From positions 930,001-994,000 of the forward strand of contig JAHWDD010000001.1 in NCBI GenBank assembly GCA_023897205.1: 64,000 nucleotides of DNA. Direction: 5' to 3'. Within the stretch, counting starts at the first letter, position 1, and every line of letters starts with the position of its first letter. The notes beneath the pieces are model-generated. The model searched no databases. It was not told the DNA's origin and saw only the letters and a program-made list of their open reading frames with translations. Positions 33,694-45,900 of this stretch are shown piece after piece. A program made the translations under genes and the position numbers. Source of the DNA: Exophiala sp. HKRS030. Lineage: Eukaryota; Ascomycota; Eurotiomycetes; Chaetothyriales; Herpotrichiellaceae.

Positions 33694-34439
33694 TTACTTC
33701 TCCCGTTCCTTTGCCATCAACTCCCCAAAGTCCTGCATTGAACAGACATCAGCAAATCGCGGAACCAACTTTTCTAGCACTACTCCCCCTAGGTCTCGAT
33801 CGTCACACCAGACTCCCTCTCTGGGAACGATAATATGAAAATCCAGATCGCTCCCATGCCGGACCGAACTCAAGATGCTCCCTTCGGTGGTCAAGCCGAC
33901 CAACACTACGTGCTTTATATTCCTCACCTGCAGTGTCTTCAGCAGCGACGACGACACGAAATAGCTTGGGCTTGTTTGGTGAGGACGAACTCGTCCACGT
34001 TCCAGCCTGCGGAAGGGTGGAGGCTCGATGGGACCGTGGCTGTCGCTGATGGGTGTGTCGGTCGTCCCATTGTCGCACTGTCGGCGCGACCGCCAGCTGC
34101 TGACGCCGCCTCCGCCTGTTGTAGCCGTTTCAACGCCCAGTTGTTGATTTTGTTGTACGGGCTTGAATTCATGGTAGCGTAATCCATCAATACCACATGG
34201 TGAATGATACATGGACCGCCACCAGGATGTGCGGCGCTGTGCTGTGACTTGTGGTCGTCGCGCGTGTTTGAGATGGCGGTCCGGAACAAATTGAGTAGTG
34301 CCAGCAGCGTGGCGAGGTATCTCTGTTGTTCGTCCTTGGGCATGTGACCGATGAGTTGGTTCTGCACGTCACTGAGAAGGAGCGCGGTGTGGGCGATGTC
34401 GATGTCCCGCCAGAATGGGGATGAGGTCGAACTTGTCAT
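33694..34439 (-). pseudogene. Isochorismatase-like hydrolase gene with a frameshift
   Basis: From the ATG at 34439 the frame encodes an isochorismatase-like start (HTALLLSDVQNQLIGHM, HVVLMDYATMNSSPYNK, WNVDEFVLTKQAQ) and then breaks. The family sequence continues at once in the next frame (SYFVSSSLLKTLQVRN, KHVVLVGLTTEGSILSSVRH, GVWCDDRDLGGVVLEKLVPRF) to a stop at 33694. The switch falls near 33964-33972, between adjacent family residues, so no GT-AG intron can explain it; it fits loss of one base. The family normally lacks a cysteine at the usual nucleophile position in this fungal branch, so function was uncertain even before the break. A sequencing error is the main alternative. Confidence 0.7.
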
Positions 34440-34759
34440 CGTGGTCCGTGGATGGTTTTTTTGCAGGTATGGATCGGATAGGTGCTTTAATAGTCAGACT
34501 TCTGTTCCAGAGCTATGGCCTACGGTAGGGATGGATATATGCTAGAATTCACCTAGGAGTGGTCCGTTGGGGATTATATATAGTCCATGCTGTACCGTCA
34601 TTTGGGCATTTTGCTAAGCATTGTGCAACGACGTCTATTTTCGTCTAGAGCACTTGATCCTTGAACGTAAGCACGCCTTGACTTGATCAATTCTCCGTGC
34701 CCAAGGACTTGTTCATACTAAACTTCATTACAGCCAGTGATTTGTAGTCTCGTCATCTG

Positions 34760-35353
34760 TCTCTGAGATCGACTTTGACGGCCTAGTCGACGAGGTTATC
34801 AGTCCAATCAAAGAGGCGCACGTTGACTTGCGCACACCCGACGTCAAACGTTCCGAGGAATTCTACCTCAGGTTTCTGGGAGGTACTGTGGCTCGACATG
34901 TTCAGACGACATGTTCAGTCTCATCACGTACGACAACGAGCACCATGGCATTGCCCTAGCAGCGATCCCTGACACCGGACCCAAGATCCCCAGCATTGCG
35001 GGACCACACCATGTGGCTTTCACTTTTCCGACTCTGCATGATTTCTTGAGGCATATCGTCAGCGCAAGGCCAAGAATATCTTACCTGTGTGGTCGGTCAA
35101 CCAGGGTCTGATCACATCCATCTACTACAAGGACCCGGATGGGAACCTGTTGGAGACACAAGTCCACAACTTCGACATTAACAAAGAGGCGATGGAGATT
35201 CTGAAGGTCAATGTATTCATGAAAAACCCCTTCGGCATCGATTTCGACCCTGAATATTTGACCATGAAACTCAAAAGTGGCGACGAGTCTCATGTCGACG
35301 TGAAGAAAGAAGTCGAGGTCGCCACTAGGATGTCGCCACCAAGTTTTTATTGA
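34760..35353 (+). pseudogene. VOC/glyoxalase-type dioxygenase remnant, two frame breaks
   Basis: Three consecutive reading frames together cover a fungal vicinal-oxygen-chelate protein similar to extradiol dioxygenases: SPIKEAHVDLRTPDVKRSEE with YLRFLGG, then MFSLITYDNEHHGIALAAIP with GPHHVAFTFPTLHDFL, then PVWSVNQGLITSIYYKDPDG with NLLETQVHNFD and FGIDFDPEYL. Both switches (near 34885-34910 and 35047-35075) fit loss of one base each; the spaces are too short for introns. A 12-bp direct repeat, CGACATGTTCAG, at 34894-34905 and 34907-34918 sits at the first break. I found no convincing start codon, so the 5' end may also be lost. Metal ligands (His, His, Glu) would lie in EAHVDL, GPHHVAF and NLLETQV. 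Confidence 0.7.
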
Positions 35354-36845
35354 TCTCTCACACAACAAACGTTGCTCTGCTTGCCGTGGGCTGTGAACTT
35401 GGTCTCAGCTGGGAAAAAAGCTAGATGACAGCGCTTGTCCGCCGGATATGGTGTTGAAGCAGCTTCGGGTTCGGACTGATGGTTGGGGTGTGTAATTTCC
35501 ACTGGGGCGTTTTCCTTTTTTCGAGAGACTTGCATAGGTGAAGGGTTGATAGATTTGATGAAGACCTCCAAGCGAGGTAACTGCCGCGTCCACCGGTGGT
35601 ATTTGTACAGTAGTTCCGGGCTCTATCAAGCATAACGGTGGGCAGCAGCCTTGGGGGCCACTCAGTAGCTTCTGTCCCCTTCGTTCAAGCACAAGTGTGG
35701 TATCGAGTGGTCGAAGGAGTTCAGGCCTCAATTTAATGACCGTACGTGGTCCTCCTTTGCTGCTTGAAACCACACTTCATCGCTAGAAATTAATGTGGTT
35801 CGCAACAAGGCTACCCGTACATCCGGAGATGGCCAGAACAACCCATGCCACTCGCCGTTGAAACAAGCACACTCTCGACCTGATACTTACCTTGAGAGGA
35901 AAGACACCGGTGACCCATTGTTGTATATTGGACACGCTGATCATTTGATGCCGGGACTTATACTCATATCAGAATCAAGCATGAGCCAGACCCTTGTTCA
36001 GGGCCACGCGTTTCGGATGTTGAGCCGGCGACTTGGTGTCACAGCGATCGTGTCACTTGTACAACTCTCTCTTCATAGGGCTCGTGAATTAATGACGATC
36101 AACTTCACTTCACGGCCTCTAACGGGAGGAAATGGGTGCCGGTTCAAGCTTCTGTCCAATACGAGTAGATACCACAGAGACACCATCAATGCGAATGATG
36201 TCCAAATGACCGAACAAAGCTTGTCTCTCTTCCCTGATGATCGTCTCCGTGTCCCCCGCAGGCATCCAGCCGGATCATTTCTCTTCGATCATCACTCGGG
36301 CTCTAACCCCGCGAGGCAAAGTACCGGTGGTCATTCAGCCTTTCTCCACGTCAACCCTCTACCACCGGCACTTCTAGCTGGAGAAGAATCATCCTGGGAC
36401 TAGACGGAATCAGGAAAACTCCTCTGGGCCACCATCGTCAATCGACAAACCATCATGTGCAGACCACACTCAGAAATAGCCGTGCGTAAGGTGAGTCGCA
36501 ACAGGGTGCTCCGTACTACCCATAGCAATTTTGCCGTAAGGGATACACGGCAAATGAGTTGTTGCAAAGGTCCCCATCAATGACATGCAAATGCTGTAGA
36601 TCACAACCTCTACGAGTACAGCAGAGGGATCCTGGTACCTCCACGACACTCCCGATACTCGTAGCTGATGATGGCTGTCTCCGTTTGTATTTGTATGGGT
36701 AAAAACCAGGAGGCGAATACTGGGAAGATATATATCTGCATGCATACCTTCACTTAGGTTCGACTTCGCGCAATCAGTCGTCCTTCCTCTGGCATCCACT
36801 ATCCATATACACAATACCCCAGAGTCATTTGCGCAGTCAGGCAAT
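35354..36845. other. 1.5-kb intergenic, no gene supported
   Basis: A 202-codon plus-strand frame (35795-36403) and minus-strand frames near 35405-35773 have no recognisable domain. The right end is the promoter of the sugar transporter. Confidence 0.4.
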
Positions 36846-38797
36846 ATGGGCGCCGTGACCTTTCCCAAGATCTACAATACCTACTTTGTAGCCTTCGTCG
36901 CTACAGTGGGTGGCATGTTGTTTGGGTTCGACATTTCCAGCATGTCGGCCATCATCGGTACGAAACAGTACAATGCCTACTTCAACAAGCCTGCAGGTGT
37001 CACACAAGGTGCGATCGGTTCTGCACTTGCTGCAGGATCCATCGTGGGGTCCATCATTGCTGGGCCTGTATCCGACAAGATCGGACGTCGAGACTCGATT
37101 ATGTTTGCTTGTTTGTGGTAAGTTATGGTTTTCCCCAGACCAATTCCACGGCATCAGTGTCCTAAAGATGACATAGGTGGCTTGTTGGTACTGCAGTCCA
37201 GACAAGCACTCGCGGGATAGGATCTCTCATTGCTGGTCGTGTCCTCAACGGCGTCTGCGTCGGTATCACCAGTTCTCAGGTTCCAGTGTATCTGGCCGAA
37301 ATCTCTCGCAAAGAGAAACGAGGTGCCATTATCATTATTCAGCAACTTGCTATTGGTAAGAATTGACCTCCGCAAATTCAAGAAGGATTCAACGAAGCTG
37401 ACAAAGTCACAGAATGGGGCATCTTCATCATGTACTTCATCGGCTATGGGTGCAGCTTCATTGATGGCCCGGCCTCTTTTCGGACTGCTTGGGGGATCCA
37501 GTTCGTCCCTTGCGTCTTCCTCATGTGCGGTCTGCCGTTCCTTCCCCGATCTCCTCGTTGGCTTGCAAAAGTAGATCGAGGTGATGAAGCCATCAGAATT
37601 CTTGCAAAGATTCAGGCAGGGGGGAAGATCAATGACCCTCTCGTTGTCGCTGAGTGGGAAGAAATCACTGAAACCCTGGTAGCCGAAAGATTAGCTCCAG
37701 CAGGCTGGCGTAAGTTTGTCGTCAACGGCATGTGGAAACGGACTCTCGCTGGCTTTACCGTTCAAATGTGGCAGCAAAACTCCGGAGCAAGTAAGTCGTC
37801 TCCCTTAGGCTACAACCATGAACCCTGTGCAGTCATTTTCTCCATCGCGAATCGATGGCATGCGGTCTCAGAGCACTGCAGGAACAGTTTGTCTAACATT
37901 CCCACAGATGTCATGACCTACTACGTTGTTTACATTTTCATGATGGCTGGTCTCACTGGCAACATCAACCTCGTCGCCTCTGGAGTACAGTACGCCCTTT
38001 TCATCATCTTCACTTCCATCATGTTCTTCTACATTGATCGGACCGGTCGCCGGCAACTTTTGATCTACGGAGCTTTGGCTATGGGAGCCTGTCACTTCGT
38101 CGTGGGAGGTATCCTTTCGGCTGGCGAGAGTGTCCCTGGAGGGGTCGGAGGGAACCCAAACGTCCTCATCAAAGTCACGGGATCCAAGGCAAACACAGTA
38201 ATTGCCTTCTCCTACCTTTTGATCATTGTCTACGCCTTGACGTTGGCTCCTGTCGCATGGGTCTACGCCGCTGAAGTTTGGAGCTTGGAGACCCGCGCCA
38301 CCGGTATGGGAATCTCAGCTTTAGGCAACTGGCTCTTTAACTTCGCACTCGGTCTTTACATTCCTCCTGGCTTCCAGAACATCAAATGGGGTATGTTTAT
38401 TGTTTTCGGAAGCATGTGCGTCCTCGGTGCTGTAAGTTCAAGCCTCTATCATACGCTGCTTCAATTTGCACAAGACTAATATTCTTAGATTCAATTCTAT
38501 TTCACTTACCCCGAGACTTGCAACAAGACTTTGGAGGAAATCGAGGAATTGTTCCAAGACTGGTCAAAGATTCCTCCGTGGAAGACAACCGTCGGCCAGT
38601 CAAGACTGGACAGACTCGTCGACCAAGCACGTGAGAGGCAGTTCAGCGTTGGAGACGTTCAGAAGAGGACCGGTTCTCTCGGCCACGAAGTGCACGTCGA
38701 GACTGCCAACATGGACGAAGAGAAGGCCGCCATCGAACAGGTCAAGCACCAAGCGGCCGAAGATTTAGCACAAAGCCATAACCAAGCCAGCCCCTAA
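36846..38797 (+). CDS. MFS sugar transporter
   Basis: Five exons (36846-37117, 37177-37355, 37413-37790, 37908-38431, 38489-38797) encode 553 residues. The sugar porter family shows as GGMLFGFDISSMSAIIG in helix 1, DKIGRRDSI, GRVLNGVCVGITSSQVPVYL, EISRKEKRGAIII, PRSPRWLAKVDRGDEA, the mid-protein QQNSGANVMTYYVVY, DRTGRRQLL, PVAWVYAAEVWSLETRATGMG and YPETCNKTLEEIEELF. Twelve helices are expected in the plasma membrane. The cytosolic tail of about 80 residues is charged. The specific sugar is not determined; closest in style are high-affinity glucose or quinate/xylose type carriers. A Zn2Cys6 regulator follows 0.9 kb downstream. Confidence 0.93.
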
Positions 38798-39737
38798 GAT
38801 TTGATTAGCAGCGGTTGACTGTCTTCATATATCGTTTCGGGGGCCCTCGACGGCTTTCTTTCGCTCGCAGCAACATCCTCGGGGCCTCAACGGGCGTATG
38901 GGCTGATTTCAAGGAGTATTAAATCAGGACAGAGACCCTTAAGCATGCCTAATTTTAGCCGCCACTCAGTAATCGAAGTAATTTTACATACGATGATCTT
39001 TTCCCACTGACAGGATTAATTCCATGCAGAATCACTACTTCGTACCTAGAGTTTCACGACGTCGTCCAAGCAGAACCGAAAAGTATTCAGAGGTGGCAGC
39101 TCATCGAATAATGGAATACGGCACCTCTGGCATGAGTACTTGGGAATCCCTGTAAAGCTGCACCACCTGCCACGAGGTGACATCGCCATGCTGGGCCCTT
39201 CTACATCGCACGTGCCGTCAGAGTTGGCATGTCCCGTCTGAGCGCCTTGCATCATTACCCCAGCTATTCGTGACCCCGGCTTCTCGGTGACCATGAATAA
39301 GGGCTAGAAAAAAGTTAGGGCTCACCAGGACTCGCGTGAAAAGCCCGGACTTGTGGAAAGCGGGGCTGTGCATAGACTTGACTTGCCTTGATTTGGGCGT
39401 CAAACATGGTTATTGGGAGGAGAAGAGGAAGAGGAGGAGGAGGAGCAGGATCAAGCGAGTCCCGGATTCACTGGGTCAAAGATTGGGCACCGGCCGCTTA
39501 AAATCTCCTCGTCCCCCCTCCATAAAAACAAATACTCCACCCAGATTGATTCGACTTACTGTGACTTCCGGCTCTTGACATCTTGTACAGCACCGAAATC
39601 CAACGTTGCCATTGTGTCTCTTGTCTATATCAACCTTGCAGCTGGTTGAGACATATCACCGGCGCATATCTGCGCCCTATGTCAGTAATGGCCCACTAAC
39701 TTGACGACAGCGGCTGCAAAAATGCGCTGCAGCGACG
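38798..39737. other. Intergenic and regulator leader
   Basis: This 0.9-kb stretch between the sugar transporter stop and the transcription-factor start holds a purine-rich tract near 39410-39450 (GAGGA repeats). No gene is supported. Confidence 0.45.
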
Positions 39738-42164
39738 ATGGGCACGGAACCAGCCAAGTCGAAAATGTCTTCTCAGAAGCCCGCACGTCGAAGGACACCG
39801 GCTTCAGCACCTTGTCCTCGATGTGGGCGCTTCTTTTCCCGCAATGATTCACTCAATCGCCATCTAAAAACACACGCGACACATACCGATCAACGACAAT
39901 TCCATCGAATCCTCAGCAACGAGAAATTCAGGGCGTGTAAGAACTGCCGACGACTCAAGACGCGTTGCACTGGCAGCGTTCCATGCTCGAGATGTGAACA
40001 CTCCGGAATGAAGTGTTATTATGGCCAAAAGGCAGACGAAGAACAGCCTCCAGTGTCGGCCACCAGTTCTTCGGCCACGCCGCAGCCATCAGAAGATGTC
40101 CACGAAGAAAAGGAATCGTTTCTCGAAGGTCCGGAGGCCATTGTTCCCTCTAGCCCCGCGAAACCGAGAAAACCTTCGCTGCAATCTATCAAAAGTCCCC
40201 AAGATACACTCACGACGATGCCTATTTCTTCCCCAGAGAGCACGACGGCAATGCTGCGTCTCAGCCTTGCTGCAGAGGCAGACTCTCGCTCGCTTCTCCT
40301 CAATGACGGCAAAGAATTCCCCATCATCCAATCTACCTATGTGTCACCCACCATGCATATATTGGATCCCTATTCTTACAAACTCCCGTCTTTGGCCGAT
40401 TCGCGCGAAGCACCTACCCCGAGTAGCCAGGCACTTGCGCACTGCAGATACCCAGTCCTGCAATACTTGTCACCGTTTTTGGATCGAGAATTCAGCTCGA
40501 ATCTGGCATGCGATCTTCTTGACACCTACTTCTCAAGCAGCTTCTCCAGTCGAATGCACCCAACCTGTCATCACATCCACAACTTCATTCTTCGTAAATG
40601 TGATGTTCTCGACCCATTGCATCCTCGGAAAACCCATCCAGCCTTGCTTGGAAGTATGCTCTTTGTTGCGGCGTTGAGCGACAAGGCTCTGGGGCTCTTC
40701 AGTGGACCCCAAGAGCGCGACCGTGTTTGTAAATACCTCAGTCTTCTGACTTATCGGCTCTTGAATCCTTCCAGGTACGAACCACTTCTCAGCCAGGAAG
40801 ATCTAGGTCTTCCGCCAGCTTTTCCACCAGATTCAGGCTGGACGAACGAGGATCTGCAGCGGGCATTTGATCCTCAACAACTCTCCGACGGTTTTCCTGT
40901 GGCTTGGGGCACCGATTACATTATTGCGCTCATTCACGTCTCTTCCGTCATTTCCGGCTCGGAGAAGAAAGCAGCATCGATCAGATGGTGGTCGGTTGCC
41001 TTCAGTCTTGCAAGAGATCTCAAGCTCAACCAAGAAGTTGAGTCTTACGTCGTGCAGCAAGACCACGGCAGCACTCATCCGAATGTGAATTGCAAATGTT
41101 CGCTGGGTCAGGATATTTCCGAAGACTGCATTGGAGAAGTACACCGCGAGGAAAGGCGGCGGACGTGGTACATGTTGTTTCTCATGGACAGGCATCTCGC
41201 TCTGTGCTACAATCACTCCCTGACTCTACTCGAGGCCGAATGCAAGGATCTACTATTGCCGTTGGACGATGTGACTTGGCAGTCTGGTGCACAACCACAC
41301 AGCCATGGTACTCGTGCTGATGGACCAAGATGCATGCTGATGCCAGCCGGTACTGGTCGACGCCATGGACCTCCGCGATTGTGCTCTGGCCCTGGCATCT
41401 TTGAATTCTTCCTCCCACTTATGACCATCACCGGACACTTGCTGGATTACAATCGGGCCAAAAGCAATCCTGTCCTTGCCTCTGCAGGCTCTGCGATATG
41501 GGGATCCCAAGAGCGCAGGATACTCGACGAACTAGACCAGTACCAAGAAAGTCTCGACCAGCTCACCTCGAGACCTGTCCTCGATAATACGTCGGAGCGA
41601 GAATCTTTGTGGGAGACGTCTCCTGCCCCCCCTACGGATGATAGTGAAGCCAACTACATTACCAACACATTCTCTGCTTATGCGACTCACATTTGTTTTG
41701 TCCTGAAAATTCTGGTTGGGAGTAAGTGGGATCCTGTTTCATTGTTCAACGACGACGACTTCTTCACCTCATCCGAATCATTCAAGAGCTCCATGTCGCA
41801 TACGATGATGGCCGCTCAATGTGTGACTCGAATCATCGAACACGACCCCGACATCAGTTTCATGCCGTACTTTTTTGGTATTCAGCTACTCCACGGCAGC
41901 CTTCTGCTACTGCTGGTTGCATATCGTTTGCAAGCAGATTCTGGCACCGCCATCTTGGCTGCGTGCGAAGCCGTCATCCGCGCCACGGAAGCGTGCTTTG
42001 TGACTCTACCAACAGACTATCAACGTCAATTCCGGAACGTCATGCGATCTGCTATTGCCCTGGCCAAAGGCAGGATGAACAATCCCATCGATACGGAGAA
42101 GCAGTTGACGTTTGTCCTAGCAAGATACAGGTGGTCCAGAAATGGGGCGGGGCTCGCTCGTTGA
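39738..42164 (+). CDS. Transcription factor with C2H2 and Zn2Cys6 fingers
   Basis: A single open frame of 808 residues. Residues 26-46 hold a classical C2H2 finger (Cys26, Cys29, His42, His46). Directly after it, residues 67-93 hold a complete Zn2Cys6 cluster with Cys67, 70, 77, 83, 86 and 93 at the canonical spacing. A fungal-specific transcription factor domain spans about 230-600, with the REERRRTWYMLFLMDRHLALCYN motif in two parts near its middle. The second ATG (Met10) is a possible start. Such proteins regulate metabolic genes in the nucleus. The stretch near residues 515-545 is Gly/Pro/His-rich and may be an unspliced intron or a loop. The sugar transporter upstream could be a target, but that is a guess. 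Confidence 0.9.
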   Translation: MGTEPAKSKMSSQKPARRRTPASAPCPRCGRFFSRNDSLNRHLKTHATHTDQRQFHRILSNEKFRACKNCRRLKTRCTGSVPCSRCEHSGMKCYYGQKADEEQPPVSATSSSATPQPSEDVHEEKESFLEGPEAIVPSSPAKPRKPSLQSIKSPQDTLTTMPISSPESTTAMLRLSLAAEADSRSLLLNDGKEFPIIQSTYVSPTMHILDPYSYKLPSLADSREAPTPSSQALAHCRYPVLQYLSPFLDREFSSNLACDLLDTYFSSSFSSRMHPTCHHIHNFILRKCDVLDPLHPRKTHPALLGSMLFVAALSDKALGLFSGPQERDRVCKYLSLLTYRLLNPSRYEPLLSQEDLGLPPAFPPDSGWTNEDLQRAFDPQQLSDGFPVAWGTDYIIALIHVSSVISGSEKKAASIRWWSVAFSLARDLKLNQEVESYVVQQDHGSTHPNVNCKCSLGQDISEDCIGEVHREERRRTWYMLFLMDRHLALCYNHSLTLLEAECKDLLLPLDDVTWQSGAQPHSHGTRADGPRCMLMPAGTGRRHGPPRLCSGPGIFEFFLPLMTITGHLLDYNRAKSNPVLASAGSAIWGSQERRILDELDQYQESLDQLTSRPVLDNTSERESLWETSPAPPTDDSEANYITNTFSAYATHICFVLKILVGSKWDPVSLFNDDDFFTSSESFKSSMSHTMMAAQCVTRIIEHDPDISFMPYFFGIQLLHGSLLLLLVAYRLQADSGTAILAACEAVIRATEACFVTLPTDYQRQFRNVMRSAIALAKGRMNNPIDTEKQLTFVLARYRWSRNGAGLAR

Positions 42165-42910
42165 ATTTAATAAGATCGGTAAAGTAGTTGCTTGTTTGTT
42201 GAAAGTCTAGAACGCATTGGACAAGGTTCCGTGAGCTATTCTTATGCGCGGGTTGTACAAGCCTGTCATGGAATATCGACCGTGCCGATTCCGGCAAGCC
42301 ATGGCATGGAACTAGAGGAATGTCCCGGCGGGTCGAGCCTTGTATCTCGGGCGTGGATAGGTCAGCACTTGCAGTCTCATCACCACCATTTGCGCCACCA
42401 AGGGGGTCGTACACTACCAAAAAATACCTTCGGTGCAGAACTAAATGAGAAGGCTGTTTCACCTGCAAAATTGACTCTTTTAGAGTGCATCGGAACCACC
42501 TGGATAAGCATCGCGCATCATTAGCAAGCGATTCGTGGCGAGCAATTTTAAGACTCATCGCCTAAGATCCCTCCACAAGTATCGAACTCCTCGCTACTCC
42601 GTACATACGAAACATCAAGATCTGAAAAAGGTGCCCGTAACGTTTTCATCATGTCCCAGCAGACACAACGCTCATTATCCCAACCTATTTGGCGAGCAAC
42701 CCGGTAAGGCTGAGTGATTGTGCGACCAAATATTTAGCGAGCCCAACCCCTTGGGGGGCCTGTCATACGAAGCGAATACGGTCCCGCCGAGGCCATTCGA
42801 GAATTTCCCTTCTGTTTCTCGATCGATCGCTTCTTCTGTTGCGGCCCCCGGAATCTTTGTAACAAACCTCTTCCTATCCCACGGATGCACCGCATTCACC
42901 TGCGGCAGAC
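42165..42910. other. Intergenic, TACTCCGTA copy present
   Basis: About 750 bp between two plus-strand genes. It has one TACTCCGTA motif at 42595-42603, and otherwise no supported features. Confidence 0.45.
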
Positions 42911-45900
42911 ATGCCTTCTTCGCTTGCGAAGAAGTCGATGAATTTCCTCCGAGACGTGTATGAAGCCGCCTCCAGCACTGATCGACCGCAGCTGCTACAG
43001 CCTCAAGTCTTCCAGCCTACAGCGGGACTTTCAAATCAATTCATACAACCTGGTGTGCAATATCCACAGAGTCCAGCTTCGCCCCATCTGCAAAGCATCC
43101 CCCCACAAGGCCAGTACCAACCGGTTCAAGGCTTCCAACAGCAGCAGCAGTATTACCCTGCCTATCCAGGCCATCTACAAGCGCCGTCTTATGATGCCTG
43201 GTCTGCTCCCTCACCAGCACAGGGTCGGCCACCGACATCCAGCCCTACAGGCTCCTTCGGCAGTCCCACGAACACGAATTATGCATATGGTGTTGTTTCC
43301 CCGGTGTCACCTCCATCACCATATCCTCCATATGGGCTCCAGCAGCCGATGAACTTTCAGCAACAATATGCGCACCAGAGACCACCACTGCCACCGCGAC
43401 AACCCAGCCAACCGTGGCACAGCACTGGTTCGCAACCCACGACAACCCCTGCCAATGCATCTCCTGGATCGTCGTATGCTGCTCCTCCGCCATCGTACTC
43501 AGCGCCCCCTACGCTACCTGCGAACCACTCGAACTTCAACGGCTTTCAACCAGTAGCTGAATTACCAGCTCATCAGCATGTGCCGCCACGGCTACCGCAA
43601 AGACCTGCCACTCAAAGTCCTCATCCCGGAGCGCCACATGAGCTGGCCAATGTTCCCAGCGTACAAGTACAGCCATCGCGCGCGTTCGCATCGAATAATC
43701 CTTCAGGTCCAACCACGACCTACCATGAGCTTTCTGGCGAGCCGAGTCTCAATGTCAATGTATATAGAAAGCAGACGGTTGACAGACCTGTCAGAAAGTT
43801 GCCTCCGGCCCCTGTTGAGCTTCCAGCGGTACATCAACCGTCTGTCTCGCCACCGCTTTCATCCGGTGAACCACAGCAAACAGCAACAGCAACCCCAACC
43901 ACCATTTCAGCAGCAACCCCAGCATCGAGTGCTTCTCCCCAGATCGCCCCGTCAGCTTCCGCCCTCTCGTCTGCCAGCAGTGGTCCAGCAGCAACTCCAA
44001 CCTCGAGTGTGATTCAATCGCCGGCCATGACGCACCATGATCCTCGCCCAGCGATGAACTCAACAGCTGGCTTCTCGACAAGCGTGCCTCAATCAAGTCC
44101 GACTCCTTCTGCTCAGCCTCTCGCTCAGTCAAATGCTCTCGATATGCACTCTATGAATGCTGCTCTGAACGATATCCGCACTGCGAGTCCGAGCGTGTCT
44201 AGCCCCGCCATAACAGTATCACAAGCAAGCCAGTCACCGTATAGTGCACTGTACCCTACAGCAGTTGTTCCTGTTGAAGGTCCATCGCACGATGCAGCTA
44301 TGGCAATGTATGCTCAGATGACTCAATCCCAGACGGTATGGAATAGTGGCTCAGGCCAGCTCGTCCCTGTTACGAGTACTCAAGGCACGACTACGTACAA
44401 TGCGCTACAGACTCACAACGCGAGTCAGGCACCACAAATCTACCAGGGAACGAGTCAGTGGACGAACACCCCGCCGCAAAGTCAGTTCGCTCGCCCAGAC
44501 CCACCACAATCTCAAAGTGGCTTTGATCCTCAGGCAGATGTTCTTCGAGTCCACCACCACTCCAACGGGCAAACTTCGAGAGTCCGCAAGATTTTGTGTC
44601 TGGACGGAGGTGGAGTGCGAGGTCTTTCGGAGCTGATCATCATCGACTACCTGATGGACATGCTTTCCGACGTGCGCGGTGCCAGGCTGGAACCGTGGCA
44701 GGAATTCGACATGATAGCGGGCACGAGTACCGGTGGCTTGATCGCATTGATGCTGGGGAGACTCCGCATGTCAGTGTCGGACTGCATCAAAGCGTACAAG
44801 GAGATGTCGAAGGATATTTTCACACCCAACCATCGAACGGGGAATTTCGCGAGCAAATCAGTCGATTTCCTACAAGGGCGAGGTCGGTTCAAGAGTGAGC
44901 CTTTGGAGAAGAGTGTCAAGCAGATGCTCACGTCTCTCGGTCTGTCCGAGGACGAATTGCTGTCTGATCGCAACCCGGATTCTCCTGCGGTGTTCGTCTG
45001 TGCCGTCGAAGGGATCAACAGTGACGCCGTGGTGATCAGATCGTACCGGAGCAAGGAGTTCGACGATCTCAAGGACTGTAGAATCTGGGAAGCTGCTCGT
45101 GCTACGTCTGCGGCCTCCACCTTTTTCGATCCGATCAAGATTGGTGATCGGTTGTACGTTGACGGAGCACTGAAGCACAATAACCCCATCGAGAAGGTCG
45201 ACGAGGAGTCTAGAGGTAAGTTCCTAGTTTCAGCGTCGAACTCACGACACGTCCCACCGGCAGCCATCTTGCGCTGGATGCTTGGATTGCTGGATGGTCG
45301 CTAATTGCGTCGTCTTTTCCGTGCTAGGACTCTGGCCTGACCAAGAGCGCATCATCGTCAGTATCGGTACAGGATCTGCTCCTGGGCCCGATGTTACCGG
45401 AGATTTGAAGTCTCTTGTCGATGCTCTCAAAAAGATCGTCACCGAAACCGAAGATACCAGCAACGCCTTTCGAAAGCGCAACAGGCGCATGGTGGACGAG
45501 GGATACCTTTATAGGTTCAACGTGTTTCACGGCCTTGCCGAAGTTGGGTTGGCGGAACATGAAGCCGTAGGCAAGATCAGCGCCCATACAGCTACTTATC
45601 TTCGAAGATTCGATACTGCGGCTGATATTGAACGGTGCGCTAAATCGTTGTGCGATAATGGCCAACGTCTGGGTTATATCGCCGGAGAAGGTAAGTCTCA
45701 TACACACCCTCACACACACATACAACACAGGGACAGAGAGAGTCTCATTCTGCCATGACTCTAACACTGTTCCACACTTTCACTACACCACATTATGTGT
45801 CTGCCTGCTAACCAACTTTCCTGGTGTAGAGTTGAAAACATACAAAGAGGTCCAACGTATCTCGACATTGAAGTGCGAATTCTGCGAACAATGTCATGCA

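Noticed and set aside
33940..33980. A short intron explaining the isochorismatase frame switch
   Set aside because: Family residues run without a gap across the switch and there is no GT-AG pair at usable spacing, so a base loss fits better.
34880..34905. A 22-bp intron explaining the first VOC frame switch
   Set aside because: GT and AG are present in phase, but 22 bp is far below the minimum workable intron size in fungi.
35795..36403. 202-codon plus-strand frame
   Set aside because: No family resemblance and no supporting splice structure.
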